Assembly: GCA_030446305.1 (NCBI GenBank)
Contig: JASUSA010000030.1
Coordinates: 1 to 39,781 of the forward strand
Length of the DNA stretch: 39,781 nucleotides
Reading direction: 5' to 3'
Source of the DNA: Clostridiales bacterium
Lineage (GTDB): Bacteria; Bacillota; Clostridia; Peptostreptococcales; Acidaminobacteraceae
In this document: positions 15,973-24,331 of the stretch, piece by piece
Layout: each line of letters begins with the position of its first letter
Position numbering within the stretch: position 1 is the stretch's first letter
Notes under the pieces: model-generated
Seen by the model: the letters and a program-made list of their open reading frames with translations, nothing else
The model's database searches: none
Told to the model about the DNA's origin: nothing
Program-made: the position numbers and the translations under genes

Positions 15973-16028
15973 TTGACGAATATGCGCTGTATGTGGTAAA
16001 ATTACCATCAAGTTAGAGTTGGCTCTAA
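15973..16028 (+). promoter_or_regulatory. Promoter and operator of the merR-like gene
   Basis: TTGACG (15973-15978), 18 bases, TAAAAT (15997-16002), then the perfect palindrome TTAGAG-TTGG-CTCTAA at 16013-16028, just past the expected start site. It matches the operator in the divergent promoter, so the regulator probably limits its own synthesis. Confidence 0.65.
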
Positions 16029-16146
16029 TACGCGTTATAAAATGCGGTACTCGCTATGACATTTATGCAAGTTTATAAATAATGCAAGTCTATGAAAAAG
16101 TGCATGAACGGTATGAGGATGACTGCAATTTTGGGGAGGTTGCCAG

Positions 16147-16578
16147 ATGACAGAGACAATAAAATATTCGATTAGTGAAGCTGCTGAAAAAGTGCATTTA
16201 ACTGCGCATACGCTGCGTTATTACGATAAGGAAGGACTGCTCCCCTTTGTCAATCGTACAGAGAATGGCATTCGATGTTTTTCAGAAAGCGACTTGGAAA
16301 CACTGGAACTCATCAATTGTTTAAAGGCAACCGGGATGCCGATTAAGGATATAAAGCGCTTTATGGATTGGTGTGTAGAAGGTGATTCGAGACTTGAAGA
16401 GCGCTATCAGCTCTTTTTAGAGCGAAGGGAATCCGTCTTAAAACAGATTTCAGAACTGCTTGAAGCGCTGGAGAGAATAGAACACAAATGCTGGTATTAC
16501 AAAACGGCTGTTGAAGCAGGAACGATTGATATTCATAAAAGCGACCGTATGAATCGGCTCAAGCGGAAAAACGGTTAG
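16147..16578 (+). CDS. MerR-family transcriptional regulator
   Basis: A 143-residue regulator. The winged helix-turn-helix is clear (YSISEAAEKVHLTAHTLRYYDKEGL, about 7-31), followed by a dimerising coiled coil (about 80-112) and the short tail HKCWYYKTAVEAGT. Cys44, 58, 76 and 115 are present; thiol or aldehyde sensing is known for related regulators of reductases, but which Cys might act is unknown. GGGGAGG before the ATG fixes the start. It is divergent from the aldo-keto reductase and shares its operator. It may respond to a reactive carbonyl, which is inference. Confidence 0.88.
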   Translation: MTETIKYSISEAAEKVHLTAHTLRYYDKEGLLPFVNRTENGIRCFSESDLETLELINCLKATGMPIKDIKRFMDWCVEGDSRLEERYQLFLERRESVLKQISELLEALERIEHKCWYYKTAVEAGTIDIHKSDRMNRLKRKNG

Positions 16579-16586
16579 CATAAGGC

Positions 16587-16730
16587 GATTATGAGTAGAT
16601 GATGAATCAAAAGACGATGAATCAAAAGACGATGAATCAAAAGACGATGAAGCATAAGATGATTATGAATAAATGATTATAAATAGATGATTATAAATAG
16701 ATGATTATAAATAGATGATTATAATAAAGC
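16587..16730. repeat. Tandem array of 14- and 15-bp units
   Basis: Ten head-to-tail units begin 8 bases after the merR stop. One GATTATGAGTAGAT (16587) is followed by three identical GATGAATCAAAAGAC (16601, 16616, 16631), a hybrid GATGAAGCATAAGAT (16646), GATTATGAATAAAT (16661), three identical GATTATAAATAGAT (16675, 16689, 16703) and GATTATAATAAAGC (16717). The last unit runs into the terminator stem. Confidence 0.9.
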
Positions 16731-16768
16731 GATGCAATTGAACACGAGCGGTTCTTTGCATCGCTTTT
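16726..16768. terminator. Terminator at merR / WG-repeat convergent junction
   Basis: AAAGCGATGCAA (16726-16737) pairs with TTGCATCGCTTT (16756-16767), with an 18-base loop and a T run after it on the plus strand. It ends merR and may also serve the minus-strand WG-repeat gene, 75 bases away. Confidence 0.8.
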
Positions 16769-16842
16769 GATTATGATCATGCAATATGGCGGCATTTCAA
16801 AAGTAACCTTTGAGGAAATTGCACGGGCCGGATAATTGCCGG

Positions 16843-18789
16843 TTAGAATGCATAAAGATAGCATTTGTCATCAATCATAACGGCATAAGAAGTGTCGTTG
16901 AGCCATCGCACTTCGTCAAATATCGGCAGTGTCACAATCTGTCCATTTAACGCTTTAATCCCCCACTCGCTTCCCTCGTGATAAGCATAATACCCTTCGC
17001 TGTAAACCAGTGTGTCAATGTCATCTGCATTTTCTGCGATTAACGGTTCGTAAGTATCACGGGACAGGATGACAGTGACATCGCCTGTGTAGCCAATGAT
17101 ACTGTTCAGTTTAGGGAACGCTTCGACTGCATCATATTGAAAAGCCGTTTGGAGACTGCCTGTGGGATCTGCGACGGCAATGGCACCATCTTGTTCAACT
17201 GCATAGCCGTAGATGTCGCCATCATATCGGATCAGGCTGACATTATCGTATTCGCAAGGCAAAATGATTTCACCCGTTTGATTCATTAACCCATAATCCA
17301 TACCATCTGAGACGATGGCATGCCCTTCACTGTCAAAGGCATTGCCGTATGGAAAAGCTGTTTCAAGCACGATATTGCCGTCACGGTCAATATACGTAAT
17401 CATATCATAGGCATCTTTGATTGCCGGCGTCATGGCATTCCCGTCAAATGGAACGAGATAATCATAGGATGCAGGGATGACAATCTCACCGCGGGCATTT
17501 AAAATGCCCGTTTTCATATTTTTTGTAAAGAGAATGTTTTCAGCGGTATTAGAACCGAATATTCTGTCGGCATCAATAGAGACTGCCGTTTGATCCACAA
17601 GTGAAATGGCCATATAGCCGACATTTGTCAAAACAATGGCGTGATCGCCATAGAGATTAATGACATCATCATAGGTATTGCCGGTGACATTGTGCGCCTC
17701 GAAATCGAGGATTTCAAAGAAGCCGTCAGTATTTTGGACGATGAGGTATTGTCCCGACTGCATAATTGACTGATAAGGCGTCGTGGAAAGATAGCCGTCC
17801 CGATGAATAAAACAAACGTAATCGCTGACTTTATACAGGATGATTTCAGGGCTAATGCTGTAAATCAGTTCATACTGCGGATCATAATCGACATCGTACA
17901 AAGGATCATACAGCCCCATATAGGCACCGTTAATAATGGTGTAGCAATCTGTGCCGACTGCGATACTGTCGCATTGCTGCATTAGCTTTTCGTCACCGCT
18001 GCTGGAGAGAATGCCCCACCACGTACGTGATTCAATGATGAAGTCACCGTCAATGCCTGCCGCTATGCTGTCATATAGCGGTTCCAGTATCCAGTTCCCC
18101 GCGGTGTCAATGACACCCCAGTATGCCCCAATACGGGCGGCAGCAGCTGTATACGAAAGCTTTTTCACCTCATCATAGATGCCTAAAGCATCATCAGCTG
18201 GACTGTGTATGGCTTCAAAGGTGGCGGTATCCATAAAGTGATTGTTATACGTGTTTAAGGCGGATTGGAATTGTCCGTAATCCATTTCTTTGGCAAGATA
18301 TGCCGAAACAGTATCGAGCAGTTGGCCGTATGCATCTGACAGTGTTTCAATGAATGCCAATTCCTTTTCATCAATCACTTTATCGCGCTTAAAGCCGTCG
18401 CTGATGATGTTGTCATCCACAGTGAGCCCTTCATCCAGTATATAGAGGATGTGACGCTGGGCTGTGTTAAAGCCGGAATAGAGATGCCGAACATCATTGA
18501 GATCTTTTGCCGGTATTGTTGATTTAGCAGTATCGACAAATGTATCCAGCTGACGTATGTCTTCAAGCAAGGTATCAAAGAGGATTAGTGTACGGGCATC
18601 TTTTGTCTCGACAGCGGTTCTCACATCATTGAGCTGCATATAAACTGTTTTTAAAGGGGCTTCAAAGGATTGGGCAAACGCGATCCGCGATGCCTGTAGT
18701 TTTTGATTTTCTGTCACTTGATAGATGATAAAGGCTGCAATCAGCATGACGATTACAAGCGGCATTAACCATTGTCTAAGTTTCTTCAT
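16843..18789 (-). CDS. Membrane-anchored WG-repeat protein
   Basis: A 648-residue protein with one N-terminal membrane helix (about 8-25), a helical region to about residue 200, and then repeated WG-type units: YWGVIDTAGNWILEPLYDSI, WWGILSSSGD, KTGILNARGEIVIPASYD, DYGLMNQTGEIILPCEYDN and WGIKALNGQIVTLPIFDEV. Such repeats build beta-rich, probably protein-binding surfaces; no enzyme motif is seen. I start at the ATG at 18789, preceded by AGGAG, giving a typical anchor MKKLRQWLMPLVIVM; a longer frame to 18930 has no such support. Orientation is probably with the repeats outside the membrane. Confidence 0.82.
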   Translation of the reverse strand: MKKLRQWLMPLVIVMLIAAFIIYQVTENQKLQASRIAFAQSFEAPLKTVYMQLNDVRTAVETKDARTLILFDTLLEDIRQLDTFVDTAKSTIPAKDLNDVRHLYSGFNTAQRHILYILDEGLTVDDNIISDGFKRDKVIDEKELAFIETLSDAYGQLLDTVSAYLAKEMDYGQFQSALNTYNNHFMDTATFEAIHSPADDALGIYDEVKKLSYTAAAARIGAYWGVIDTAGNWILEPLYDSIAAGIDGDFIIESRTWWGILSSSGDEKLMQQCDSIAVGTDCYTIINGAYMGLYDPLYDVDYDPQYELIYSISPEIILYKVSDYVCFIHRDGYLSTTPYQSIMQSGQYLIVQNTDGFFEILDFEAHNVTGNTYDDVINLYGDHAIVLTNVGYMAISLVDQTAVSIDADRIFGSNTAENILFTKNMKTGILNARGEIVIPASYDYLVPFDGNAMTPAIKDAYDMITYIDRDGNIVLETAFPYGNAFDSEGHAIVSDGMDYGLMNQTGEIILPCEYDNVSLIRYDGDIYGYAVEQDGAIAVADPTGSLQTAFQYDAVEAFPKLNSIIGYTGDVTVILSRDTYEPLIAENADDIDTLVYSEGYYAYHEGSEWGIKALNGQIVTLPIFDEVRWLNDTSYAVMIDDKCYLYAF

Positions 18790-18976
18790 TTCTGTAACTC
18801 CTTTATCTGCATATGTAAGACAATTGCACCTTAATAGCGATCCGTTGATCCTTCGCCACATTAGGCCGAGTTCCCATCTTAATGAAAGCTGTACAGATGA
18901 TGGCAAAAGGGTTAAACGAAAAGGATGCAATTCCCCGATGTTATTAAATGCTGTTTACAACTTTATCTTAACACAG

Positions 18977-19010
18977 GGAAACGCCAATTCTTCTGAAGTG
19001 GCGTTTTCTT
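18977..19010. terminator. Hairpin between MutS2-like and WG-repeat genes
   Basis: AAACGCCA (18979-18986) pairs with TGGCGTTT (18999-19006), 12-base loop, with T-rich flanks on both strands. It probably ends the MutS2-like transcript and separates it from the WG-repeat gene. Confidence 0.7.
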
Positions 19011-19039
19011 AATATGCTTGTAAACGATTTGAAATGAAA

Positions 19040-20962
19040 TTATTTTAGTGCATTCAGGCGTTCGTTTAATTCGTTTAAATCCTTGAAGCGACCCTTTTTC
19101 ATGTCCTTTTCAAGTTTACGTGTTTTAAAATCCACAAAGAGCTGTGCCATGTCATAACCTTCAGGGTATAGCATTTCTGCGCGCTGGTGAAGTGTGACGC
19201 GCCGATCGTTAACATTTGTATAATGGCCTTCTTTGAAGATGGTGAGGTCGTGCATTTCAACGTCGTGCGCATAGACCAGCCATTTTTCACCGCTTTCATT
19301 TAGAATAACCAAATCGCCTTGGCTGTAAATCTCCGAATCTGAATGAACCGTTTCATCAGGTGTTCTTAATACGGCGACGCGATCTTTCTTTTTACTGAAC
19401 TGGCTGATTTGCCTAGCGGCAACGTGCTCATGCGTACTGTTGATTTCTCGGGCGCGATCTAATATTTTATCGGGAAGTCCCAGTTCCTTTGATATCCAAA
19501 GGGCATTGCTGTCGCCTGAAACGCCAATGAGCAGCTTATAGAGCGGTTTTAACGTCGTTCGGTCAAAATCCATGGAAGCATTCATAAAGCCAGGATGCAG
19601 CTCGCTGTATTCTTTAATTTTGCTGTAGTGTGTTGAGGACAGTGTAATGGCGCCGCGGTTGTAAATGGCTTCCAAAATGGCGATCCCAAGTGCTGCACCG
19701 TCTTTAGGATCGGTTCCCGTTCCGATCTCGTCAATGAGAATCAGCGTCCGGCGCGATGAACGCCTGATGATATCGACCAGAGACTGCATGTGTCCGGAAA
19801 AAGTGGACAGTGATTGCTCAATGCTCTGTGAATCCCCGATGTCAACCAGCACCTTATTAAAGAGTGAAATCTTGCTGCCAGCTGCTACGGGCGGCAATAT
19901 ACCGCTTTGCGTCATGAGAACCATGAGACCAACTGTTTTAAGGGTCAGTGTCTTACCACCGGTATTAGGGCCGGTAATGATAAGTGATCGGTAATCATTG
20001 CCAACATTAACATCGAGCGGCACGGCTGTCTCACCAAGCATGGGATGACGTGCCTTTTTTAAGTGAATGATTTCATTGTCTGTTATGTCAATGGGATAGC
20101 CGCCAATGGCGATGGTGTACTTGCCCTTGGCCATAATGAAATCATATTTTCCAACGATTTGAATTGCGGCGACAATGGCATCGTGATGTTCGAGTATCGA
20201 CTGTGTCAGACGTTTCAAGATTTGGTAGCATTCTTCTCGCTCCTGTGATTCCAGCATGATGATCTCAACCGTTAAATCTTTAATGGATTCAATCTCGATG
20301 TAGACCGTGGAGCCTGACGATGAGGCGCCGATGACTGTTCCTTCAACAAATTTTCTGGATGCAGCCTTGATGGGAATCACATATCGGCCATCGCGCTGGC
20401 TGTAGTAGAGTTCTTGAATATGTTTGGCATTTCGGTCCGATGACAGAAACTTATTGAGTTTTTCAATACGGCTGCTGTGCAGGACGTTGATGCGCTGTCT
20501 CACCTTTTGCAGTGTATGACTGGCGCGTGAATGCACAATGCTGCCATCGATGCAGTACTCGATGTCAGCCTCAACACTTTTAAAGCTTTCAAGTCCCAAT
20601 GCGTAGCTGTAAAGAAGCGGCGCCGTGTACTGGTATTTTTCAAGCGACTTCTTGAGATTGCGAATACAGCGCATAAAGTCAGCGACTTTTAAGAGTTCTT
20701 CAGGCTGAAGGACAACGCCTTTATCAGCTTTTTGGACAAACGGTGTAATATCGTTAATGCCGCCAAGACTCAATCCCGTTCCCTCTTCTAAAATGGCCTT
20801 GGCTTCTTTGGCTTCATCGTATAACTTGAGTACCACAGCGGGTTCAGTCTGCGGCATCATGTTGTCAACCAGTGTTTTGCCGAGTTGACTGGATGTGTAG
20901 CGTTTTATTGCGGTTTTAATATCGTTGTACCCTAAGGTGTCCAATGTTTTTTGATCGATCAT
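19040..20962 (-). CDS. MutS2-like ATPase lacking the Smr domain
   Basis: A 640-residue MutS-family ATPase. The N-terminal core and clamp helices run to about 300; the ATPase has Walker A GPNTGGKT (331-338), LSTFSGHM, and Walker B LILIDEIGTGTDP (about 410-422), then the STHYSKIKEYS switch. After the ATPase come a short basic segment, a KOW-like strand region and a charged helix, but no Smr endonuclease domain, which MutS2 (about 780 residues) normally has. MutS2 acts on recombination intermediates and on collided ribosomes. GGAGG five bases before the ATG at 20962 decides the start over an in-frame TTG at 20974 within that site. Confidence 0.85.
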   Translation of the reverse strand: MIDQKTLDTLGYNDIKTAIKRYTSSQLGKTLVDNMMPQTEPAVVLKLYDEAKEAKAILEEGTGLSLGGINDITPFVQKADKGVVLQPEELLKVADFMRCIRNLKKSLEKYQYTAPLLYSYALGLESFKSVEADIEYCIDGSIVHSRASHTLQKVRQRINVLHSSRIEKLNKFLSSDRNAKHIQELYYSQRDGRYVIPIKAASRKFVEGTVIGASSSGSTVYIEIESIKDLTVEIIMLESQEREECYQILKRLTQSILEHHDAIVAAIQIVGKYDFIMAKGKYTIAIGGYPIDITDNEIIHLKKARHPMLGETAVPLDVNVGNDYRSLIITGPNTGGKTLTLKTVGLMVLMTQSGILPPVAAGSKISLFNKVLVDIGDSQSIEQSLSTFSGHMQSLVDIIRRSSRRTLILIDEIGTGTDPKDGAALGIAILEAIYNRGAITLSSTHYSKIKEYSELHPGFMNASMDFDRTTLKPLYKLLIGVSGDSNALWISKELGLPDKILDRAREINSTHEHVAARQISQFSKKKDRVAVLRTPDETVHSDSEIYSQGDLVILNESGEKWLVYAHDVEMHDLTIFKEGHYTNVNDRRVTLHQRAEMLYPEGYDMAQLFVDFKTRKLEKDMKKGRFKDLNELNERLNALK

Positions 20963-21169
20963 TTTTGCCTCCAAATTAGCAGATCATTGATTTAAAGGAA
21001 TTGCTTCATGGCCTTTCCTTATTTGTTTTATCGTGATAATGGTATTTGGATTGCCGATTCGTCTGAACTGAAATTTCAATTGATTTATTTGCAGAGAGCA
21101 TCGATTGACTATAATCATTTTTTTAGATCAAAAGTCAAAAGTCAATCATACGACTCAATGTATTTTTGA

Positions 21170-21208
21170 ATATAAAAAAATCGTGATTCACGGCGAATCA
21201 CGATTCAA
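21170..21208 (-). terminator. Strong terminator reading toward the MutS2-like gene
   Basis: AATCGTGATTC (21205-21195 region) and GAATCACGATT form an 11-bp stem with a 5-base loop (21190-21194), followed on the minus strand by a seven-base T run (21180-21174). It is 284 bases downstream of the small membrane protein stop and ends either that message or a separate short transcript. Confidence 0.88.
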
Positions 21209-21491
21209 AATCAAAATAAAGCCTTCCGGAATGAAGGGTTACAGTGGTCTTCATTCAATAGAAGTCAGAGCATTTGAATAGTTGTTCGGCAATCAAATAG
21301 ATTGATTGATGCGTACACAAACAAAGCTTCATCAAACGATAAAACAATGGATACGATCAATCGGTTAAATTACTATTTGTTACTGAACGACACTCATCAA
21401 AACTCCATTTCCCTGTATACAGATTAAAATACGTATACATTTCTTATTCTTAAGTCATATATTTCATTTATAAGTTAGCACATCCCCGTGC
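21206..21491 (-). other. Gene-free stretch, possible small RNA
   Basis: No open frame with a ribosome site is visible on either strand. The minus strand has a promoter-like element at its upstream edge and a strong terminator at its downstream edge, so a transcript of about 290 bases could come from here. It contains the inverted repeat TGTATAC/GTATACA (21414-21420, 21433-21439). Confidence 0.35.
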
Positions 21492-21500
21492 TCATGTCAA
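21472..21500 (-). promoter_or_regulatory. Candidate promoter at the stop of the small membrane gene
   Basis: TTGACA (21500-21495), 17 bases, TAACTT (21477-21472), with a TGC just before the -10 (extended -10 form). The -35 abuts and partly precedes the stop codon of the 114-residue gene. Confidence 0.4.
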
Positions 21501-21836
21501 TAAATAGTACAAAATCATCATGATGACGTTGATGGCAAGCATGACGATGAAAGAAAGATTGTAGGTATCACTGCGCCTGTATGTTCGCCGCGATTCACCG
21601 TAGCGAATTTCGTTGAAACTGTTGGCAGCGCCAATATAGCGGTCTTGATCGGATCGCCCAAGCATACTGAGCGGCGGCGCACCACCCTGTACCCATCTAA
21701 ATACAACGAGTGTCGCGAAGATAAATACCCAAACGAAAAGGAACATTTCCAGATTTTCGGGATCATAACGCCAATAGCTGATGCCCTCAACTGCAACTAA
21801 GATAAGAAGGCTCTTGAATGTTTTAAATCGCTTCAT
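21492..21836 (-). CDS. Small membrane protein of unknown function
   Basis: A 114-residue protein with three hydrophobic helices, at about 5-18 (weak), 30-48 and 92-112, separated by a polar loop rich in Arg, Ser and Tyr (about 50-90). I do not recognise the family. AAAGGGG before the ATG and normal codon use support a real gene. It stands alone between the fucO terminator and a gene-free stretch. Confidence 0.65.
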   Translation of the reverse strand: MKRFKTFKSLLILVAVEGISYWRYDPENLEMFLFVWVFIFATLVVFRWVQGGAPPLSMLGRSDQDRYIGAANSFNEIRYGESRRTYRRSDTYNLSFIVMLAINVIMMILYYLLT

Positions 21837-21859
21837 GTCAAATCCCCTTTTAATGTCAA

Positions 21860-21908
21860 AATAAATAACACATCCACAAATAGCATATCAGCATTATTGT
21901 GGATGTGT
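21860..21908 (-). terminator. Terminator of fucO
   Basis: CACATCCACA (21869-21878) pairs perfectly with TGTGGATGTG (21898-21907) around a 19-base loop. On the minus strand it is followed by TTATTTATTTT. It lies 24 bases after the fucO stop. Confidence 0.85.
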
Positions 21909-21931
21909 CAACGGACAAAAAGGTTGATGGT

Positions 21932-23080
21932 TTAAAGCAGTAACTTGTAAAGCATTGTTATGTCTTCAACGCTTGCTGGTCTTGGATTGCCCGGGCAGCA
22001 TGCATCTTCAAACGCAGATTTTGCCAGGAAAGGCAAATCGTCTGCATTGACGATTGACTTGAGATCGCTTGGGATGCCCACATCTGCTGCAAGTTTTTTA
22101 ACCGCATCAACAGCGGCTTTGCGATAAGTGCCCTGATCCATTGTTTCGACATCTTCAACGCCCATTGCCTTTGCAATGGCTTTATATTTTTCACCAGTAT
22201 ATTCAGCATTATAAGCCATAACAGTTGGCAGAATAATGGCATTGGCAATGCCATGCGGCGTGTCATAAAGTGCACCGAGCGGATGTGCCATTGAGTGAAC
22301 GATGCCGAGGCCGACATTTGAAAAGCCCATACCTGCCACATATTGTCCAAGCGCCATCCCTTCCCTGCCTGCCGGTTTGTTTTCAACGGCATCTCGAAGC
22401 GATCGCGAGATAATTTCAATCGCTTTTAAGTGAAACATGTCTGAAAGTTCCCATGCGCCCAGTGTAATATAGCCTTCAATGGCATGCGTTAATGCATCCA
22501 TACCCGTTGCGGCTGTTAATCCCTTAGGCATGGTAGACATCATATCGGGATCGACGATGGCAATGATCGGAATATCGTGCGGATCGACACAAACCATTTT
22601 ACGGTTATTGTCTTCATCTGTGATAACGTAGTTAATGGTTACTTCTGCTGCCGTTCCAGCAGTGGTTGGGACGGCAATGATGGGAACGCACTTTTCGGTA
22701 GTAGGCGCGACGCCTTCAAGGCTCTTTACATCGGCAAAATCAGGATTGTTTACGATAATGCCAATGGCTTTTGCCGTATCCATTGAGGAACCCCCGCCAA
22801 TGGCAATGATATAATCTGCCCCAGAGGCTTGAAATGCTGCAACGCCGTTTTTGACATTGTTAACAGTGGGATTTGCTTTAATATCTGTAAAGCATTCATA
22901 TGCCAGCGCATTTTCGTCCAGAACGGTTAATACTTTTTCGGTTACGCCAAATTTCACGAGATCGGGATCAGAGCATACAAATGCTTTCTGAAAACCTCTA
23001 GCCTTTGCTTCATCAGCGATATGCGCAATTGCGCCGCTGCCGTGATAAGAAGTTTCGTTTAAAATGAATCGATTCGCCAT
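21932..23080 (-). CDS. fucO: Lactaldehyde reductase, iron-containing alcohol dehydrogenase
   Basis: A 382-residue group III alcohol dehydrogenase closely resembling E. coli FucO from its first residues (MANRFILNET). It should reduce L-lactaldehyde to 1,2-propanediol with NADH. The NAD loop is GGGSSMD (95-101), and the iron ligands Asp195, His199, His262 and His276 are all present with the E. coli spacing. The ATG at 23080 follows TTTTGGAGG; a longer upstream frame is not supported. No fucose or rhamnose catabolic gene is nearby, so here it may serve general aldehyde reduction. A strong terminator follows. Confidence 0.92.
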   Translation of the reverse strand: MANRFILNETSYHGSGAIAHIADEAKARGFQKAFVCSDPDLVKFGVTEKVLTVLDENALAYECFTDIKANPTVNNVKNGVAAFQASGADYIIAIGGGSSMDTAKAIGIIVNNPDFADVKSLEGVAPTTEKCVPIIAVPTTAGTAAEVTINYVITDEDNNRKMVCVDPHDIPIIAIVDPDMMSTMPKGLTAATGMDALTHAIEGYITLGAWELSDMFHLKAIEIISRSLRDAVENKPAGREGMALGQYVAGMGFSNVGLGIVHSMAHPLGALYDTPHGIANAIILPTVMAYNAEYTGEKYKAIAKAMGVEDVETMDQGTYRKAAVDAVKKLAADVGIPSDLKSIVNADDLPFLAKSAFEDACCPGNPRPASVEDITMLYKLLL

Positions 23081-23105
23081 ACAACACCTCCAAAAATGTG
23101 TTAAA

Positions 23106-23225
23106 ATATTATCAATGTTTATCTTGATTTTAGCAAATCTTGCCAAAATAGCGAGGTTTTTTAATCCTCTGCACGGATAATTATTTATCAATATTGCATA
23201 TGTATAGACCTAAATATTATCAATA
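23106..23225. repeat. Three copies of an ATATTATCAATA-like motif
   Basis: ATATTATCAAT (23106-23116), TTATTTATCAATA (23181-23193) and ATATTATCAATA (23214-23225) share the same orientation in the divergent region between fucO and the TIM-barrel gene. They may be binding sites of one regulator. A TATGAT at about 23263 may be the -10 of the plus-strand gene. Confidence 0.45.
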
Positions 23226-23304
23226 CAGCGGCGGTTATTCCCCTATTCTGGAAGCATTCCTATGTTATGATAGAAATAAGATTGACAAAGGAGAAAGGCA
23301 GAAG

Positions 23305-24285
23305 ATGAAGATAACGACCAATATTACCAATACGATTTGCGATCTCGAACGATTTGCTGATGAAGGAGATGTCAGACAATTTTGCAGCACCTATCAATTA
23401 GATGGTTTTGAACTCCTGCCCTACGGCGAAAATACGTTGGGTGTCGTGCCGCCGGATTTGCTGGTAGGTATTCATTTGGCTTTCGATAATTGCTGGGTGG
23501 ATTTCTGGCATGGCAATGAAGTCGGCGTCTTCTCTGAATATGACAACTGGGAAACGGCAAAACAAGTGCTTGGTGAAGATATAGAATCCATTATCAGACG
23601 CTACAAAGCACAGCTTGATTTTGCTGAGCGTATGAACGCTGCATACGTGGTGTTTCATGCGACGGATATTTCGACGACTGAAACGTTAACGTATCAATTT
23701 GATCACTCAGATCAAGCCGTTGTCGATACGTGCTTGACGCTGATTAATACAATCTTGACAGATGGGGAGTACAGTTTTTACTTTCTCGTTGAAAATTTAT
23801 GGTGGGCAGGTTTTAATTTAATGGATGCTTCCCTCACGGCGTATTTAATGGACGGTATTCAGTATGCCAAAAAAGGAATAATGCTGGATACAGGTCATTT
23901 GATGCATACGAATTTGGAAATTGCATCTCAGGCTGAGGGACTAGCTTATATCAATGCGGTTTTAGATGCACATGGTTCTCTGTGTCAATATATTAAAGGC
24001 ATTCACTTGCAGCAGAGTCTGACAGGAGACTATGTAAAATCGCTGATTGCAAATCCGCCGACAATCACAGGCACATATGCTGAGCGAATGATGCAGGTGT
24101 ATCCCTATGTTTTTAAGATGGATGCGCATGAGCCGTTTACAGTGAAAGGTGTTCAGGCGCTTATTGAACGCCTCTCGCCCGAATTTTTAACGTATGAATT
24201 TATTACAACAAGTCGTGAAGAACACGAAGATTATTTAAAGCGTCAAATAGAGGCATTGGCTTCGGAGAATGGCAATACCCCATGA
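23305..24285 (+). CDS. TIM-barrel protein, xylose isomerase / AP endonuclease-2 superfamily
   Basis: A 326-residue soluble protein with strand motifs of sugar isomerase-like barrels: VVFHATD, FLVENLWW (metal-ligand Glu), IMLDTGHLMHTN (Asp and His) and IKGIHLQQS. These fit a divalent metal centre, and isomerase, epimerase or lyase activity on a sugar-like substrate is likely, but the substrate is unknown. The start at 23305 is chosen because AAAGGAG and a second AAAGG lie upstream and the N-terminus MKITTNITN fits a first strand. The hydrolase gene follows 46 bases later and is probably in the same transcript. Confidence 0.7.
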   Translation: MKITTNITNTICDLERFADEGDVRQFCSTYQLDGFELLPYGENTLGVVPPDLLVGIHLAFDNCWVDFWHGNEVGVFSEYDNWETAKQVLGEDIESIIRRYKAQLDFAERMNAAYVVFHATDISTTETLTYQFDHSDQAVVDTCLTLINTILTDGEYSFYFLVENLWWAGFNLMDASLTAYLMDGIQYAKKGIMLDTGHLMHTNLEIASQAEGLAYINAVLDAHGSLCQYIKGIHLQQSLTGDYVKSLIANPPTITGTYAERMMQVYPYVFKMDAHEPFTVKGVQALIERLSPEFLTYEFITTSREEHEDYLKRQIEALASENGNTP

Positions 24286-24331
24286 ATATGCCACGCTTCC
24301 CTTCAGATGCCATTTGCAACGGGAGGAAAAA

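Noticed and set aside
16587..16730. CRISPR array
   Set aside because: Units are 14-15 bases with no spacers between them and no cas genes are present.
18790..18930. N-terminal extension of the WG-repeat protein
   Set aside because: The ATG at 18789 has AGGAG and begins a typical membrane anchor; the extension has neither.
18725..19012. Plus-strand frame of 95 residues
   Set aside because: It is antisense to the WG-repeat gene start and its promoter region and crosses a terminator; no ribosome site.
23081..23191. N-terminal extension of FucO
   Set aside because: The start at 23080 gives the same MANR N-terminus as E. coli FucO and has a strong ribosome site; the extension would also cover the control region.
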